Shown here: piece by piece, positions 22,003 to 33,851 of the stretch
Layout of the letters: every line of letters starts with the position of its first letter
How positions within the stretch are numbered: the stretch's first letter is position 1
The notes under the pieces: generated by a model
Told to the model about the DNA's origin: nothing
What the model saw: the letters and a program-made list of their open reading frames with translations, nothing else
Databases searched by the model: none
DNA from: Neolentinus lepideus HHB14362 ss-1
Lineage: Eukaryota; Basidiomycota; Agaricomycetes; Gloeophyllales; Gloeophyllaceae
Length of the DNA: 55,195 nt
NCBI GenBank assembly: GCA_001632425.1
Contig: KV425666.1
Span: 1-55,195 of the forward strand
Reading direction: 5' to 3'
Translations under genes and position numbers: made by a program

Positions 22003-23824
22003 GCGAATACGCTGAGGATAATGGTCTTAGCCTCAGTCAACAGTGGATGGCGCCGCCCGGACAAAGGGGTGTCTACTATTGAAATCTCCGATATTTATCA
22101 TCCTGGTCTCGCCCGGACGTAGCTGGAACGGTCTGGTCGTCGTTCTCTGGCCTTATTATTCAAAATCAGCATACAGCTGAGAGCTCAATCGGCAAAACAT
22201 CCTGGCACCTCCCACTTCGGACGACTAGCTACCTGAGGATACCCTCTAAGCGCCCATCACTCTCTTCACATACATCAATGCTTTCACCGTGAATCCGCAA
22301 TATTGTCTCAACGTCTGCCTCGACGCTCTCGCGAATATCTGTTTTGCTCTAGACAAGCGGAACATCAAATGGCTGAGAAAGGTGGTCGATCAGCGTGAAG
22401 GGCACGGAGCTGCTTGGTGACGGATCTAAAGGACTCGGAGCCCACAGGGACTCAATTCTCGTTACTCTAGCGCACCTTGACGAGCTCCCTTCCCGCTGGA
22501 CTCATGACATTCTCCTGTGCCCCTTCGTGCTGGCGATCTGTCAACACAGACTACTCTTCACCTTTCGTAACAAACATTCGCACGTGCTTCGTCGTGAAAT
22601 GAAGCCTGACAGCCCATGTGACCAGTACTTGATCTCGGACAGTCTACGACAGATCGGCACTTCGCGCTCAGAACGGCGCGTCCTCCAAGCGCGGTAAGAG
22701 ATTTCACGAAGGGCCGATCCGAGTAGCTGCCGCCAAACATGCGCTGACTGTCTCGTGGATTTGAGTGCGATCAAAGCTTATTGAAGCAGACGATCGTATC
22801 CTTGCAGAACACATAATCTGTCAAGATATCTTTTCGCATACTCGGACAGCAGGTCAGTCGAGTTCTCTCTTTCTTCCATGCCAACGGTGAATAATGTGCC
22901 TGCGGAGACTTGAGAGACAACCATATCTAGTATTGTCTCACCGTCGTTAGCTTTTTCATATCTTAGGCATAGTTTCGCCTTGGAGTGTTTCTTCTGCAAG
23001 AACAGACTCATTGTGCATTGTTTCTGTCCGCGCTGTCGTTTGTTCTTCACAGGACAACAGCTGGTGACGCAACTCTCGCCAGCACTCGTTCATTTCTTGT
23101 TGGACAATATCCATGCTCGAAGCATTGTTCACAGATCGCGCATGCTGGCGCATTCTAACATCTGCGCAGCACGTCCACTATCACCTTCACGCTCGCTTAT
23201 CGAGACACTGCCTGTTCCCTTCATCCGACTTCCTCAAGTCCGCACTAGTTGTGTTTCCGGAAGGCAGCCTTTAGACTGCAACAAGGAGCTTGCGGGATTC
23301 CAGAAGGCAGCGAGGGCACGTATCCATTAGCGAGCAAACGCGTGGGCGTCAGATGATGCACCGTGTTTCTTGCTATCGCGCACTTTAGCCCGTCGTGGCC
23401 GGGGTGTCATGGGCATCGAAGAGCAGGGGAGAAAATAATGCATATGCATAAGGGCTATAGTAAATTTGGCGAGTACAAAGGCGATGCCACCCAGGCGACT
23501 ATGGTACACCAGACCGGAAAGCAATGCAAAGCACGACATAAACGGCAAGAGAATAGAGAGAAGTAAGGACGCTAATACGTATAGTACAAATGAGATGCTG
23601 CGCAAGAAGAGAATAAAGCCAAAAATTCGTGTGCGAGATGGGAATGCGATGGGTACTATTACAGTGTGCCGAAATGCAAAGATAAGTAAACGTCCGAGTC
23701 GAGTATATTGTCCGTATCGAAATCAGCGTGAAAACCTAAGGGGTAAGGAGAGTCATATCCAACCTGTGGATGAGCCGTGGATTTTGATCATGTCATAGCG
23801 TGTTGCAAGTCCTTGTCGCGTCCA
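22003..23824. other. Long region without a supported gene
   Basis: Only short overlapping frames are seen. The best is on the minus strand at 22778-23050 (SEYAKRYLDRLCVLQGYD), with no recognisable domain. The stretch 23330-23760 shows nothing. Confidence 0.4.
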
Positions 23825-25066
23825 TCAAGCCTTTTCGAAAACGAGTTTCCCGTACGCGCCTCCCCGGCTCTTGTCCATCTCGATCCCGACGAGCCGGGTC
23901 TTGCCACCAAGCCAGTCAATCCGCCGTACTCCGCCGTCCCAACCCCCGCCCATCCTCGCACACCGCTTTTCATAAGCATGTGTAACCTTTCGCTGCGCAC
24001 GACTGCCGTGCCCGAGGGACTCCCACTCCTGCGGCGTGACGCGGGTGAGGAGGGTGGAATGGAGCGCGTAGAGGACGTCAAGGTTGCTGACGGCCACCGG
24101 AGAGTGCGCCCTGGGGCGCCCGGACTTGGACGGGAACGCCGTGGCGGAGCCAACAATCACAGGCCAGGGAAACTTCTCAGACGTCAATACGAGCTGTGAA
24201 GTGGTCGAGATCGGGGGCTCTGTTGCGGGCTGGGTAAGTGTGTGCGTGGGAACAGGCTGGCGTGTCGTCCTGTCCACAACCGTGCGCGCCGATGGTGTAT
24301 AAATTACGTCGTAAGAAATAGGAGCATGGTGAAAGCGAGTGTGCGCGAGAAGAGGATGCATGTTGAGCGGCGGGCATTGTAAGTTGCCTTGTACGTGAAT
24401 GGGGGCATCTATCGAACATTTTATCAGGACCGCACGCGAGTGAATAGAAAACGAAGAATTCACAGGCAGGGGCCGAAGCCACACTCGGCGTCGGGTGCCA
24501 GGAATGATCCTGCTTCAGGGGCTGCCTTTCGTCGGCGTATCTTACGCGCTTCGCAGATTTTGGCACAGGAGCTGCAGAGTGCGGGAAACCGGGATGCAGC
24601 GACGAGGAAGAGTTTGAGCGCGAACTAGCCGGGGTAGAATAAGCCGATCTACTAGAGGTCGATCTCGTCGAGCCCGCCAAGTAGGGGTAATGTACTCCTG
24701 GAGAGGAAGATTGAGCAGAGGATCACAGTGCATGTTATGTTTAAGCTCACCTCCATAGCTTCCGTGTCTTTGAACAGACGGGCGTGGGTCGACTGGGATA
24801 TTCGGATGAGGCTGGTAACGCTCAGCCGAATCGTACCGGAGAGGCGATGGCCTTGTGGCACGAGAGGTAGCGTACGAGTTGGCGCGTTGCGGACCAGGAG
24901 CCGTACTGGGGCGTGGGGCCGAATGTGGCTGCGTATACGCATAAGCGGGAGTCGTGGCACTCTGGGATCGGCTATGGGTAGGGCGCTGAGGGGGACCCTG
25001 AGCCTGTGACGCGCGGTTGCCACTCGAGCCGAACATGTTGCGAAGATAAGAAAGGTAGGAATCCAT
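23825..25066 (-). CDS. DUF6699 protein 2, three exons
   Basis: Second protein with a C-terminal DUF6699-type domain. Exon 1 starts at ATG 25066 (MDSYLSYLRNMFGSSG) and is rich in Ser, Pro, Gln and Arg. The GTGAGC intron after SYGG joins in frame to VHYPYLAGSTRSTSSR, a Ser-rich segment ending KSAKRVRYADERQP. A second intron (GTGAATTC to ACAAG) leads to CNLQCPPLNMHPLL. The domain follows: HPLLAHTRFHHAP, PWPVIVG, VSNLDVLYALHSTLL, GGVRRIDWLGGKTRL and VGIEMDKSRG, with the stop at 23825. An unusual feature is a long Thr/Pro-rich insert (about 35 residues) between the HPLL strand and the PWPV strand. Function is unknown. Confidence 0.75.
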
Positions 25067-28000
25067 GATTGAAATACGAGAGAAATACTAGATGGAATTC
25101 GTGAGAGTGGGTCGTTCAGGGGGTCGTAACAAAGGGAGACTTTGAGGTTGCGCAAGGGCGATGTTCCTGCGAGAGACCTCTATGGACGTTAGGTGTTGTT
25201 GGAAGGTTTTATATGTAGGTATGCATGCCCACGTCGACGACCTAGAACAGGCCTGTCGCGAAGTGGAGTGTACGGGTTGGTGTTCTGGATCGCGCCCGAC
25301 AAAGGCACTGCAAGCGAGAAAACCCCCCAAAAGTCATGCATCAGGTGTTTGATTGGATTTAGTCACGCAGAACGAGGGGCACGAAAGGTAACTTGTTGGC
25401 GGTAACCTGTTGGCCCGCGTATACGTGACGATTTGTCCGGGTCTTTGGTAATGACCAATTCGCCAGTGCAGGGAACGTCGCTCAGAAGATCGTACGACTG
25501 ATGCATCAAGTAAACCGATGCTCGATCGTCATTGGAAAACATCCTTCCCGGCGTTGGTCGTTGCCTTTTCCAGCAGGGGCGTGTATACCGCGTGTTCACT
25601 CAAGTACCCGTTCTTCACACATTTCTATACATCGGCATTCGTCTACAAATGCCTCTATAAAATTTCCTGTACAGCAATCATACCCCCCGGGGTTCGGCCT
25701 CTTTCGCAGAGCCGACACGCAATGGGGACCATATTATTTGGAGGGGGCGGCGGGTTTCCATTCAGAACATGTCCGACTCTATAGGAAACAGTGACAGCAG
25801 AGCATCAACACGCGCTGCGTTCGCTGGGTTTGAGAAGTCTATCGGACTGCAAGATTAAATGCCGGCAGGAGTACCTTACCGCGAGGTAATTCGCAAACGC
25901 TGAATGCCTGAGTGGCAGCAGTTGGAAACCATGCGACGTAGCATTCGAAGCCCTAACCCGTGACTCGCAGCAATCACTACTTTCCTGTATAGACAGCGAA
26001 GACGGATCTGAGATATTGCTGGCAGCTAAGATCGCGTAGGAGGATGCGATCGCTCCGCCATCTGAAACGGGGGCCCACACAAGGAGATAAACAACTCCAA
26101 CATCGAGCAGCTTCAGTTCCGCACACGACGGCGTAGGAGCGCGAATCCCAGACGAACGTTGCTCCCAAACGGAGAGACACAAACCAAGTCAGGGCAGTGG
26201 CGGCGGAAGAGCTCCACAGACCGCCTACACTGGACAAAGTGGATGCAGGGACGAGGAGAATCAGAGCAACATATGTCGGTGTTCCTCGTCCACGACCGAG
26301 GGAACAGCCAGAAAACTTTCAACACAGAAGTCGTCCAACGCATCAGCCTCGGAAATAACAAAAGCGTGCCAGTCTAGAGCAGTCGACCAACAGCTGTCCT
26401 GGTACCGTTCAAGCCATCAACTGACGCAATTGAGATCACTTCGCTATCTCCAACCACTGGAGACACGCAGGCTTCCCCACGCTTATCGTTGGACAAGGCG
26501 TACATATGTCATAGTTCGCCCCCGGCGCAACCGGGATCTTGAAGCGGCCTAGTGCGTGCAATCTCCGCGTCGAGCACAAGACAGTCACTTAGGCGCAAGA
26601 AGCGTTCGCCAGCGACCCTTGCAGTGATAAAATGCCACCCCAGAGCGATTGTTCTGGGCCCAGCAATGCGGGGGACGGGGGCGTTGGAGACGCGTACGTA
26701 CGCACGGACGAATAGCTATCCACGGCACTCGCAGTGCCTATCGCCACAGTTCTTGTTCCATACGAGACCAGAATAGCTCAGTCGTTCTTCCACGCATGAG
26801 AGAGTGACGTCGCTGAGGGACGGACGGAAATAACAAGGTAGGATCAACCTCATGTTGCTATCAGGAAGGAGAGGGACCTAGGTCTCGTCAGGAGATGTAG
26901 GTTCATGAGGGAGCTCTAAATTCGGGACTGGCACGAGGAGATGACTCACCCGCGAAGCTTGACATTCCACGTAACATCAAACATCAGCCGTGCGATTACG
27001 AGGGAAACAGAGATAGGCCAGTTAGTCCAGTGGCAAGGACAGAGCTCCCAGCAGCAGCAATCCCATCTCCGTATTGGTATCAAGGTTGCATTTGCGTGCT
27101 CCAGAGTTCATCAGACAGCTGCAGTGTGCGATCTAGAGAAGGCATCGAACCATAGAACATTAACTCTGAAAGTCTTCTTGCGACAAAGGCGGACGCGGAA
27201 GCAGTTCTCCAGGTAGCAAGGCCTATTCCTGCACACATGCGCCACAGCGAGCGATGCGAGCAAGGCGCAGGAAAATTCCACTTGGGATAAACACGGACAA
27301 ACACTGCTCTTTCTTTCATTTCCTTTTCCGGCTTCCTTGTTCTAGCCACAACGCGTGTGGCAGCAAATTTTAGGATAGACTGTACATAGATACCGCTGGA
27401 TATGTGGTCATGCACTCATTCGTTTGAAAATCATCCTGTCAAATCAACTGATACCGTATGCTCCAGATGACGAGTCTCATTTCTCTACTGGCGTCGTCTA
27501 CGGCGCTTTTGCCACTTGTCTTCTGCGGGATTTCCGACTGCATACGCATCGAGCTCCTGAACATCACGCAGTTTTGAGTGGACACAGGGTCTACCATCTA
27601 TGGTGCGCCTCCATGAACATCTGACCCGAGTCGCATTTGACGTTACCTCGACCACCCAGCGTATTTCAATGAACGAGTGTTTCTGTTGCATGGAATACCA
27701 GGTGCAGGATCTGCAGCCAGCAGCGCTATATTTCAGACTACATACGCATCTATCTCCTAATGCCCAAACATCGTGTCATCTCGACTGTGTCCAGACATGG
27801 TGTGCATCCACGAACATCTGACCCGAGTCGCATTCGACATAACCTCGGCCAACAAACACGCCGCGTCCTTCTGAGCGCATTCCACCGAACAAAGTATTCC
27901 TGTAGCGCGAAACACTCGCACCAGAGTTACCGTGATGGCGCGCGACCAGCGCAGATCGTTGGGATCCTCGACTCGCACACACCCAGTCGAGCGGTGTTTC

Positions 28001-28565
28001 TGCCGAAGAACCACGTCTGTTCTTCTCCCTTGCATGCTATGCTCGTAACAGCAACTCAATCGATGTATAGTCGCAGAGCACGCCTGGCCACCGCTTCATG
28101 GCGATTGCGGCAACTCGCATGCAAGACCGACGTCTAGTCTATTGAAAGGCTGTACCGCGACGATCATCACCTGCTGCTGCATCTGCGTAAACAAAGCAGC
28201 TTCTTCCATGGAGAACCCTGCTTCTGCTAGACAAGACAGATAGACAGTCCATCTCACCCACTTCCTGCGAAGCCGAATCGTGGCAGCAGTGATGGACTAC
28301 AGATCGCGACAGAACGACTTGCCTACCCGCTTACTAGAGTATCTGACCATACTAAACGGCTGAGAAGGCCGCAGAAGACTTTCAAGGGCGATTCGGTGTG
28401 GGCTCCTTCTGAGTGATAGGACACGTCCCCTAAGGCAGAGGCAAAGCACAAGATGTCCTGGTCTGGATTCTTATTACAAGGAGTAACACTTCCTCTTGTT
28501 TAGTTAAGATCCGACCTGGACTTCGTTGCACAGATCCCATTATACAGTGATGCCAACACCTTCCC
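25067..28565. other. Gene-poor region with degenerate repeats
   Basis: No coding segment could be supported. The region has many short frames on both strands with unnatural composition. A duplicated unit near 27530-27850 is listed separately. Confidence 0.45.
27530..27850. repeat. Tandem duplicated unit of about 190-200 bp
   Basis: Two diverged copies lie in tandem. The first runs from CATACGCATCGAGCTCC (27541) to the CTGACCCGAGTCGCAT block (27620). The second runs from CATACGCATCTATCTCC (27741) to the same block (27819). The shared segment AACATCTGACCCGAGTCGCA is identical in both. Confidence 0.7.
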
Positions 28566-28862
28566 TCAGAGCAGCTTGACTTCCGTGGCAGCAGAACCCC
28601 ATGCCCCGAACCGCGCGCACACTCCTGGGTTTTCGACGAAGAAGTATTCCCAGTCCGCGTCAAGTATAGAACGGCTCGTCAACAGCGGGGCAGTGTTCAA
28701 GCCCTCCTCGTGAACACGTGCACGTATGCCAAAGTTCGCTTCACCCGTGACATTAATATTGAGATACACATGCCCACAGACCGTCGTGCTCCGGCCACGA
28801 TCCTCCAGTTCTTGGAATCCGCCACCTCCTCCTAACCGAGATTCGGCAACCCTCCGTCTCAC
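28566..28862 (-). CDS. Hypothetical partial open frame
   Basis: The minus-strand frame reads GGGGFQELEDRGRSTTVC, GHVYLNINVTGEANFGIRA, RSILDADWEYFFVENPG and VCARFGAWGSAATEVKLL. This is natural-looking composition, unlike its surroundings. An upstream exon could include IELMTEPSVGNFQG (about 28880), but no clean splice was found. I do not recognise the family. It may be the end of a decayed gene. Confidence 0.3.
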   Translation of the reverse strand: MRRRVAESRLGGGGGFQELEDRGRSTTVCGHVYLNINVTGEANFGIRARVHEEGLNTAPLLTSRSILDADWEYFFVENPGVCARFGAWGSAATEVKLL

Positions 28863-29316
28863 ATCGAATTCCCTTGGAAATTTCCGACCGACGGCTCAGT
28901 CATCAGCTCGATCAAGTGGGTGTCGAGGGAACAGGCTGCAGCGGGTGTTTGGCGTGCAGTCCGATTCAGTAAGTGTCCTCTTCTTCCGCTAGCACATCTC
29001 CGCGTCTCTTTCACCAAATTCCGCCATAAACCCGACCATGTCCATCGTCTCCAGTATTTTCGACAAGGAGCAAAGACCACGGCAGCCGCAAAATCTCACC
29101 AGCTGGATCGGCACGTACATGCTGGTTCCTCGGTCCGAATCGTCACAGGAGTGAGGGTAGCCGACTCTCCGCGAAACCCACGCAGCAGAATTCCCCGACC
29201 GCGCCTTCCTCATCTCAATGCTGGCCCGCCCCTCCTTCGCAAACCAGATCCGCCGTGTCTCCGCCGTCTGTCGCCATACATCCAATTCAAGCACCGTCGC
29301 CCTCGACCTAACCAAA

Positions 29317-30690
29317 CGGCGCAACTAGCCAATATCTCCTCACCCGTTCTCAAGCCCACCGCGTGTATACGTGTAAGCATGCACCTTTTCGATCGCACAC
29401 TCGCCTGCAGTCTCCTCTCCTTTACCTGCAGTCCTGATTCCTTCACCGGACGTTGAATACATCCTTCACCATTTTATCTGGATCTGGGGCCTCGTGGACA
29501 GAGAATACCTGCACTAGTGCCCATCTCCACCGACGGTGCTAAGCTACGAGAAGGCTATAGCTTAGTCGACCATACACACACTCTACTGCAATGAGGCGCA
29601 TAACCGTGTGGCTTTATTCGAGCTTCCACGCAGTGGGGATCACACTCGTCCTCGCAACATCCAGTCTATCGAAGTTCAGCAGACATGGCCTAGACTGTGC
29701 ACGTAAAGGGTCGGGTATCAGCTTCAAGAGTGCTCCCGCCCCAGTCAGGGTGAGCTCAAAATATCGAGTGCCGACGGGAGCGAGGTGACGACAGGCACGG
29801 CGGTCTCTTCGATGGAAGATACGGCCGTATATTTCCGTCGCTGGTATTAATACACCCAAGTACTTGTTCGTGTATTCGCTCCTCTGGCGCCAAACAGTGT
29901 GATTCATCCTATCCAAGCCCTTGTCGCCCTCGACCGGCGCAGCTAGCCCACGCCTCCTCTCAAGCCCACCGCGCCACGGTGTCAGCATGCACCTTCTCGA
30001 TCGCGCACTTCTTGCATCCAGTCCTGATTCCTTCGCTCAGAGTGGGCATCGAATACGCCCTGGGACGGTTATCTGGATATGGGACCCCGTGGATGTGCTC
30101 AGCCACGAGAAGCTCAAGGCTGTAGCTTAGCCGACTACACATACTGCAGCGAGGCGTACAACTGGCTGGCCTTGTTCACCCGTCACTTGCAAGATACCCT
30201 TCTACGCAGCGGAGCCTTCTTGAAGTTCACATTCGTCCACGCAACATCAGCAGTCTGTCGAAGCTCGTGCAGTATTTCCGGTGTACCGCTTCGTCGACAC
30301 GACACGGCCTAGACTGCGCACGTAAAAGGGTCGAGTATCGAGCTTCAGCTTCAAGAGTGCAACCGTCCTCGTCTTGTTAATCCGCTATGTGAACACCACT
30401 CGAATTTCCACGCAGCGGGGCCGCCAAGAAGCTCTCGCTCATCCTCGCAACATCCAGTCTATCGAAGCTCGATGGACGACCACGGCCTAGACTGTCCACG
30501 TAAAAAAGGTCGGGTATCAAGCTTCAGCTTCAAGAATCAAGACTGCTCCCGCCGCGGTCAGGGTGAGCTCAAAATATCAGGGTGCCGGCGGGAACGAGGT
30601 GACGACAGGCACGGCGGTCTCTTCGATGGAAGACACGACAGTATATTTCCGTTGCCGGTATAAATACGCACGTGTACTTATTTCAAGGAC
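29317..30690. repeat. Block of degenerate tandem repeats, 300-600 bp units
   Basis: At least two, and in part three, copies of a composite unit are visible. Landmarks that recur are CTCAAGCCCACCGCG (29351, 29963), GCATGCACCTT-TCGATCG (29378, 29988), CATCCAGTCTATCGAAG (29658, 30449), GGTCGGGTATCA (29708, 30508), GTCAGGGTGAGCTCAAAATA (29744, 30558) and the GACGACAGGCACGGCGGTCT block (29787, 30600). The block has no gene I can support on either strand. Confidence 0.75.
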
Positions 30691-30932
30691 GGTTAAAGGA
30701 CGCTTCAGTACTAGTAAGTACATGTATGGAATCTCATCGTAGCAAACAGATAGATCTGGGGAGTAAACAAAGGTCCTGGGACGAGTGCATGTAAAGGTTT
30801 GAGCGGCTGGCGGCGGGATAAAAAATGCGTGGAAAAGAAGAGGTCGGGTAGCAAGAACCAAGATCACCTCGGTCCCGCCCGCCCTCAACGTGCCCGAAAG
30901 CATCAGAAAGACCGCAAGTTCTGGGCTCTCGG

Positions 30933-31011
30933 GGTTAGCACCGTTAGAGCCGGTGAGCGGTTAGCGCCTGCTACAGCCGATGAGTGGTTAACGCTGTTAC
31001 AGCCGGTGAGT
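30933..31011. repeat. Minisatellite, three units of 26-27 bp
   Basis: Three head-to-tail units each begin GGTTA(G/A)C and end GCC(G)GTGAG, starting at 30933, 30959 and 30986. The following 31012-31085 contains two further related copies of a GTTACGTTC...CACCGACGC unit. Confidence 0.7.
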
Positions 31012-31089
31012 GTTACGTTCAGAGACACCGACGCCTCCTGTGTTACGTTCCTGCAGAGCTACATTCAAGTCACCGACGCGTCCTTTCAC

Positions 31090-32340
31090 TCGGTACCGTC
31101 GCATTCTCATTTGTAAACAGACAGCACGATGGTTCGGTAGCTGAGATGCTCAATACCAATTCAACTTCACCTGCGTCGATTCGCGTGCAACTTTCCCGTC
31201 CAATTTACCCTCTTACCAGACGCACGAGGAAATGAGAAGATAGAGCACAACCAACGACTCTTCCCATACAAAGACCGCCTGCTCATCCCGACACCCGCTC
31301 GACTCTCCTTTTCCTCCGAGGACCAGCTTCTCCTCAACCCGCAGCCTTGTCAGAGTCAAACAGTCTCTCTTCGCATGTCCCCCAACTTTCTCGGGGAGTC
31401 GATATATCCCTCACTTCCGCAGCTATGTGTGCGTAGACTTGGCGGGCGCGTCTCCTAGTAGGCGAGCAACGGGTCTCATAGGGAGGCTTGTCTACTCTTG
31501 CAATACTTTCGAGAGCTACTACGAAGCCTATCGGACCTTCGATGGCCTTCACAGTAGCTCTCGAAAGTTTCGTGCATCACCATCTAATCTGTTATCACAC
31601 CAAGCATCTACACCTTCAAATTCGTGCGCATCAATCCCATTCCGCCTCGTATCAATCAATCAAATTGTCTCTAATCATACACTCCCCATCCCTTACTATT
31701 CATACACTTCCCTCCAGCGCCATTAATCACAAACACCCCCCTTTATCCCCCACTCGACTCAGCCCCTCCCACGGTAAGTATAATATTTGACTGCAACTCC
31801 TGCTGTGAAACGTGCCATAAGCGGTCTGAGCGACTGACAAATTCGTTCCACACGAGGCTACACGTGGCGAGAATACAGGCACACTCAAGCTCAAGCTTCA
31901 AGTCCGGACCTTCAGCATTCTCAGAAAGCGACAGGACGCGAAAACTGTGTCCAGAACTGCTAACGAAAAGTCCTTGGTCGCAGTCTCATTTGTATATAGA
32001 CGGCGCCTTCAGCCACGATGAGCCAGTAGCCATCCCACACCGTCCTCGGCGACTTTGTCAATACCAATTCACCTTCATCTATCCAGCATGCTCTCATTCA
32101 ATTGACCACATTCCCACCTAAAAACGCCTGCTCATCTAAGACTCGCTCAAAGTCCCCTGGGCCCTCACCCTCACTCCATACGCCAAGTACAAGTCCCTTC
32201 TCAACCCACACTCTAAGTTTCAAGCCCGTTCCGCATCGTATCAGTAAATCAAGTCGTCTTTAATCATACACACCCCATCGCACCCCCATTACTCATACAC
32301 ATCCCTCCACACCCCCTCAACTCATCCCCCTCCTCTCCAA
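31090..32340. repeat. Duplicated 3' flank of the TIM-barrel gene
   Basis: Two diverged copies lie in direct orientation: about 31090-31735 and about 31975-32310. Shared landmarks are CTCATTTGTA (31107, 31984), TCAATACCAATTCA (31150, 32058), CGCCTGCTCATC (31277, 32123) and AATCATACAC-CCCCATC (31673, 32264). The second copy runs into the 3' end of the gene at 32317. Confidence 0.6.
31505..31568. repeat. Perfect 16-bp inverted repeat with 32-nt loop
   Basis: ACTTTCGAGAGCTACT at 31505-31520 has its exact reverse complement at 31553-31568. The arms lie inside a stretch that is present only in the left copy of the flanking duplication. Confidence 0.7.
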
Positions 32341-33851
32341 CTCCTTCAAGATCCGCTTCTGGCTCTCCATCGCCGCATTCGTCCACCGCGTCGGCACATC
32401 CGCATCCGCCTTACCCATATCCGCCTCGTAGAACACCTATGCGCGCAAAAAGTGTGTTAGCACCCTTTCCCATCTCAATGCTCGTCCTGCATTCCCCTCC
32501 CACTCAAACCACACTCACCTCATAACTCCACGGCCCCCTCCACCCTGTCCTCACCACCGCCTCAACCACGTCCACCACGGGCAAATACCCCCCAAAACTA
32601 CTCTCCCCACACCCACTCCCCTCGACGATCTCGTCCATAAACGGCACAGGTCGCCACTTGTTGCTCCACACATACCTACCGTCAGCGTCAGCGTCAGCTC
32701 AACTCCCGGCTCGCCATAAACCCCAAGACGCACCTCGGATCCACCCTCTGCTCTCTCGCCTCTTCTTTAAGCGTCGTACTGCTGAAGAGCGCATTGTGCG
32801 GCCCCGCACCGTCCGAGATCTGCAAATAAAATATCTTATGCGCGTGCGGGGTGAGCTCCGCGACCAGTTGCTTCAGAGATGTCGAGAGCGTCACTTGCGG
32901 GGAGGCAGATTGGAGAAGGCCGTTGGGGGAGCAGGGGTCCGCGTAGGCGCGGGCTGAGGAAGGGTGAAGGAGTGAATGCGCGCGTCAGTAAGAACGGGGC
33001 CGAGCGTACCGGCGATCTGGAACGTATCAAGGCAGAGCCCGAAGTTGGGACGATCGACGCGCTTGCAGACGTCCCACGCGCCCTCCCAGGTGTTCCTGCT
33101 CATCCGTGCGCGTCAGGTAGGGGAGGCAAGGAGGAGAGGAGGGCACTTACACATGTGTCCCCCATGCCCACAGCTCGTACGCACTGAAAAGACACGTCAA
33201 CGGGCATGACCATGATCAGAACAACGTGCTGACATTCGGATAGGTGGGTCCTGCGCCGCCGCCTCGTCCGCGAGCTGCCGCAGGTCCTTCGCCATGATGT
33301 CGGGGTCGGAACTGATATCAGGGTCGTTCGAGGAGCCTACTTGAAGCATCTGGCAGCCGAGTGCCTGGCCCAAGCGTGAGTTACGGTCTCGGGAGGACGA
33401 GACGAGGGATACGGTGCGTACGTACCTTCAAGACTCGGAACCACGTCTGCGCCCGCGCGAACCCCTCCTCCCTCTTCCCAGTCTCCGTATATCCCTCAAA
33501 CTGCGAAAATCTACCACCCACCCGTCAGCACGCGTCCCTCCCCCACACACCCCGCACTCACGGATGCACCGCCAGCACACTGAGCCCTAAACTCTCGCAT
33601 AACCCCCTTACCTCCCGCGCTACCCCCACGAGCGTCTCCACATCGCCCCGGCCCGCATTGTCGATTTTATGGTAGCCAGGCACTGCGGCGGCGGCGTGCG
33701 CCTCGAGGTCGGGGAAGGCGATCTCGGCGGCGGCAAAGCCTGCGCTCGCAATCGCGCGAAGCTTTTGCGGGAGGGTATGAGAGGGGTGCATGCCTGCGGA
33801 GTCGGTGCAGTAGGCGAGCAGGGGTGGTTGGGATTGAGTAGCTGGAGACAT
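32317..33851 (-). CDS. Xylose-isomerase-like TIM-barrel enzyme (sugar phosphate isomerase/epimerase or dehydroshikimate dehydratase type)
   Basis: Predicted cytosolic enzyme of the AP-endonuclease-2-like TIM-barrel family. Exon 1 is 33851-33562 (MSPATQSQPPLLAYCTD, GFAAAEIAFPDLEAHA, LGLSVLAVHP). Exon 2 is 33510-33426 (FSQFEGYTETGKREEGF). Exon 3 starts at 33364 (ALGCQMLQVGSSNDPD, MAKDLRQLADEAA). Then come YELWAWGTHVNTWEGAW, RPNFGLCLDTFQIAG, KIFYLQISDGAG, YVWSNKWRPVPFMDEI, GGYLPVVDVVEAV and the final QKRILKELERRGMS. Acidic and histidine residues such as E in YELW and D in CLDTFQ fit the metal site of the family. The pattern resembles 3-dehydroshikimate dehydratase-like proteins, but no quinate-cluster neighbours are present, so the substrate is open. 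The intron near 32640-32690 contains GACGCT repeats just before its acceptor. Confidence 0.8.

Noticed and set aside
24177..24680. Separate minus-strand gene starting at 24680
   Set aside because: The apparent start is TTG. The frame is the middle exon of DUF6699 gene 2 read through its next intron.
28920..29456. 178-codon plus-strand open frame
   Set aside because: It runs through the degenerate repeat block, has no recognisable motif and no natural composition.
27530..31011. CRISPR-like array
   Set aside because: The repeats are diverged, of unequal length and without regular spacers, and the organism is eukaryotic.
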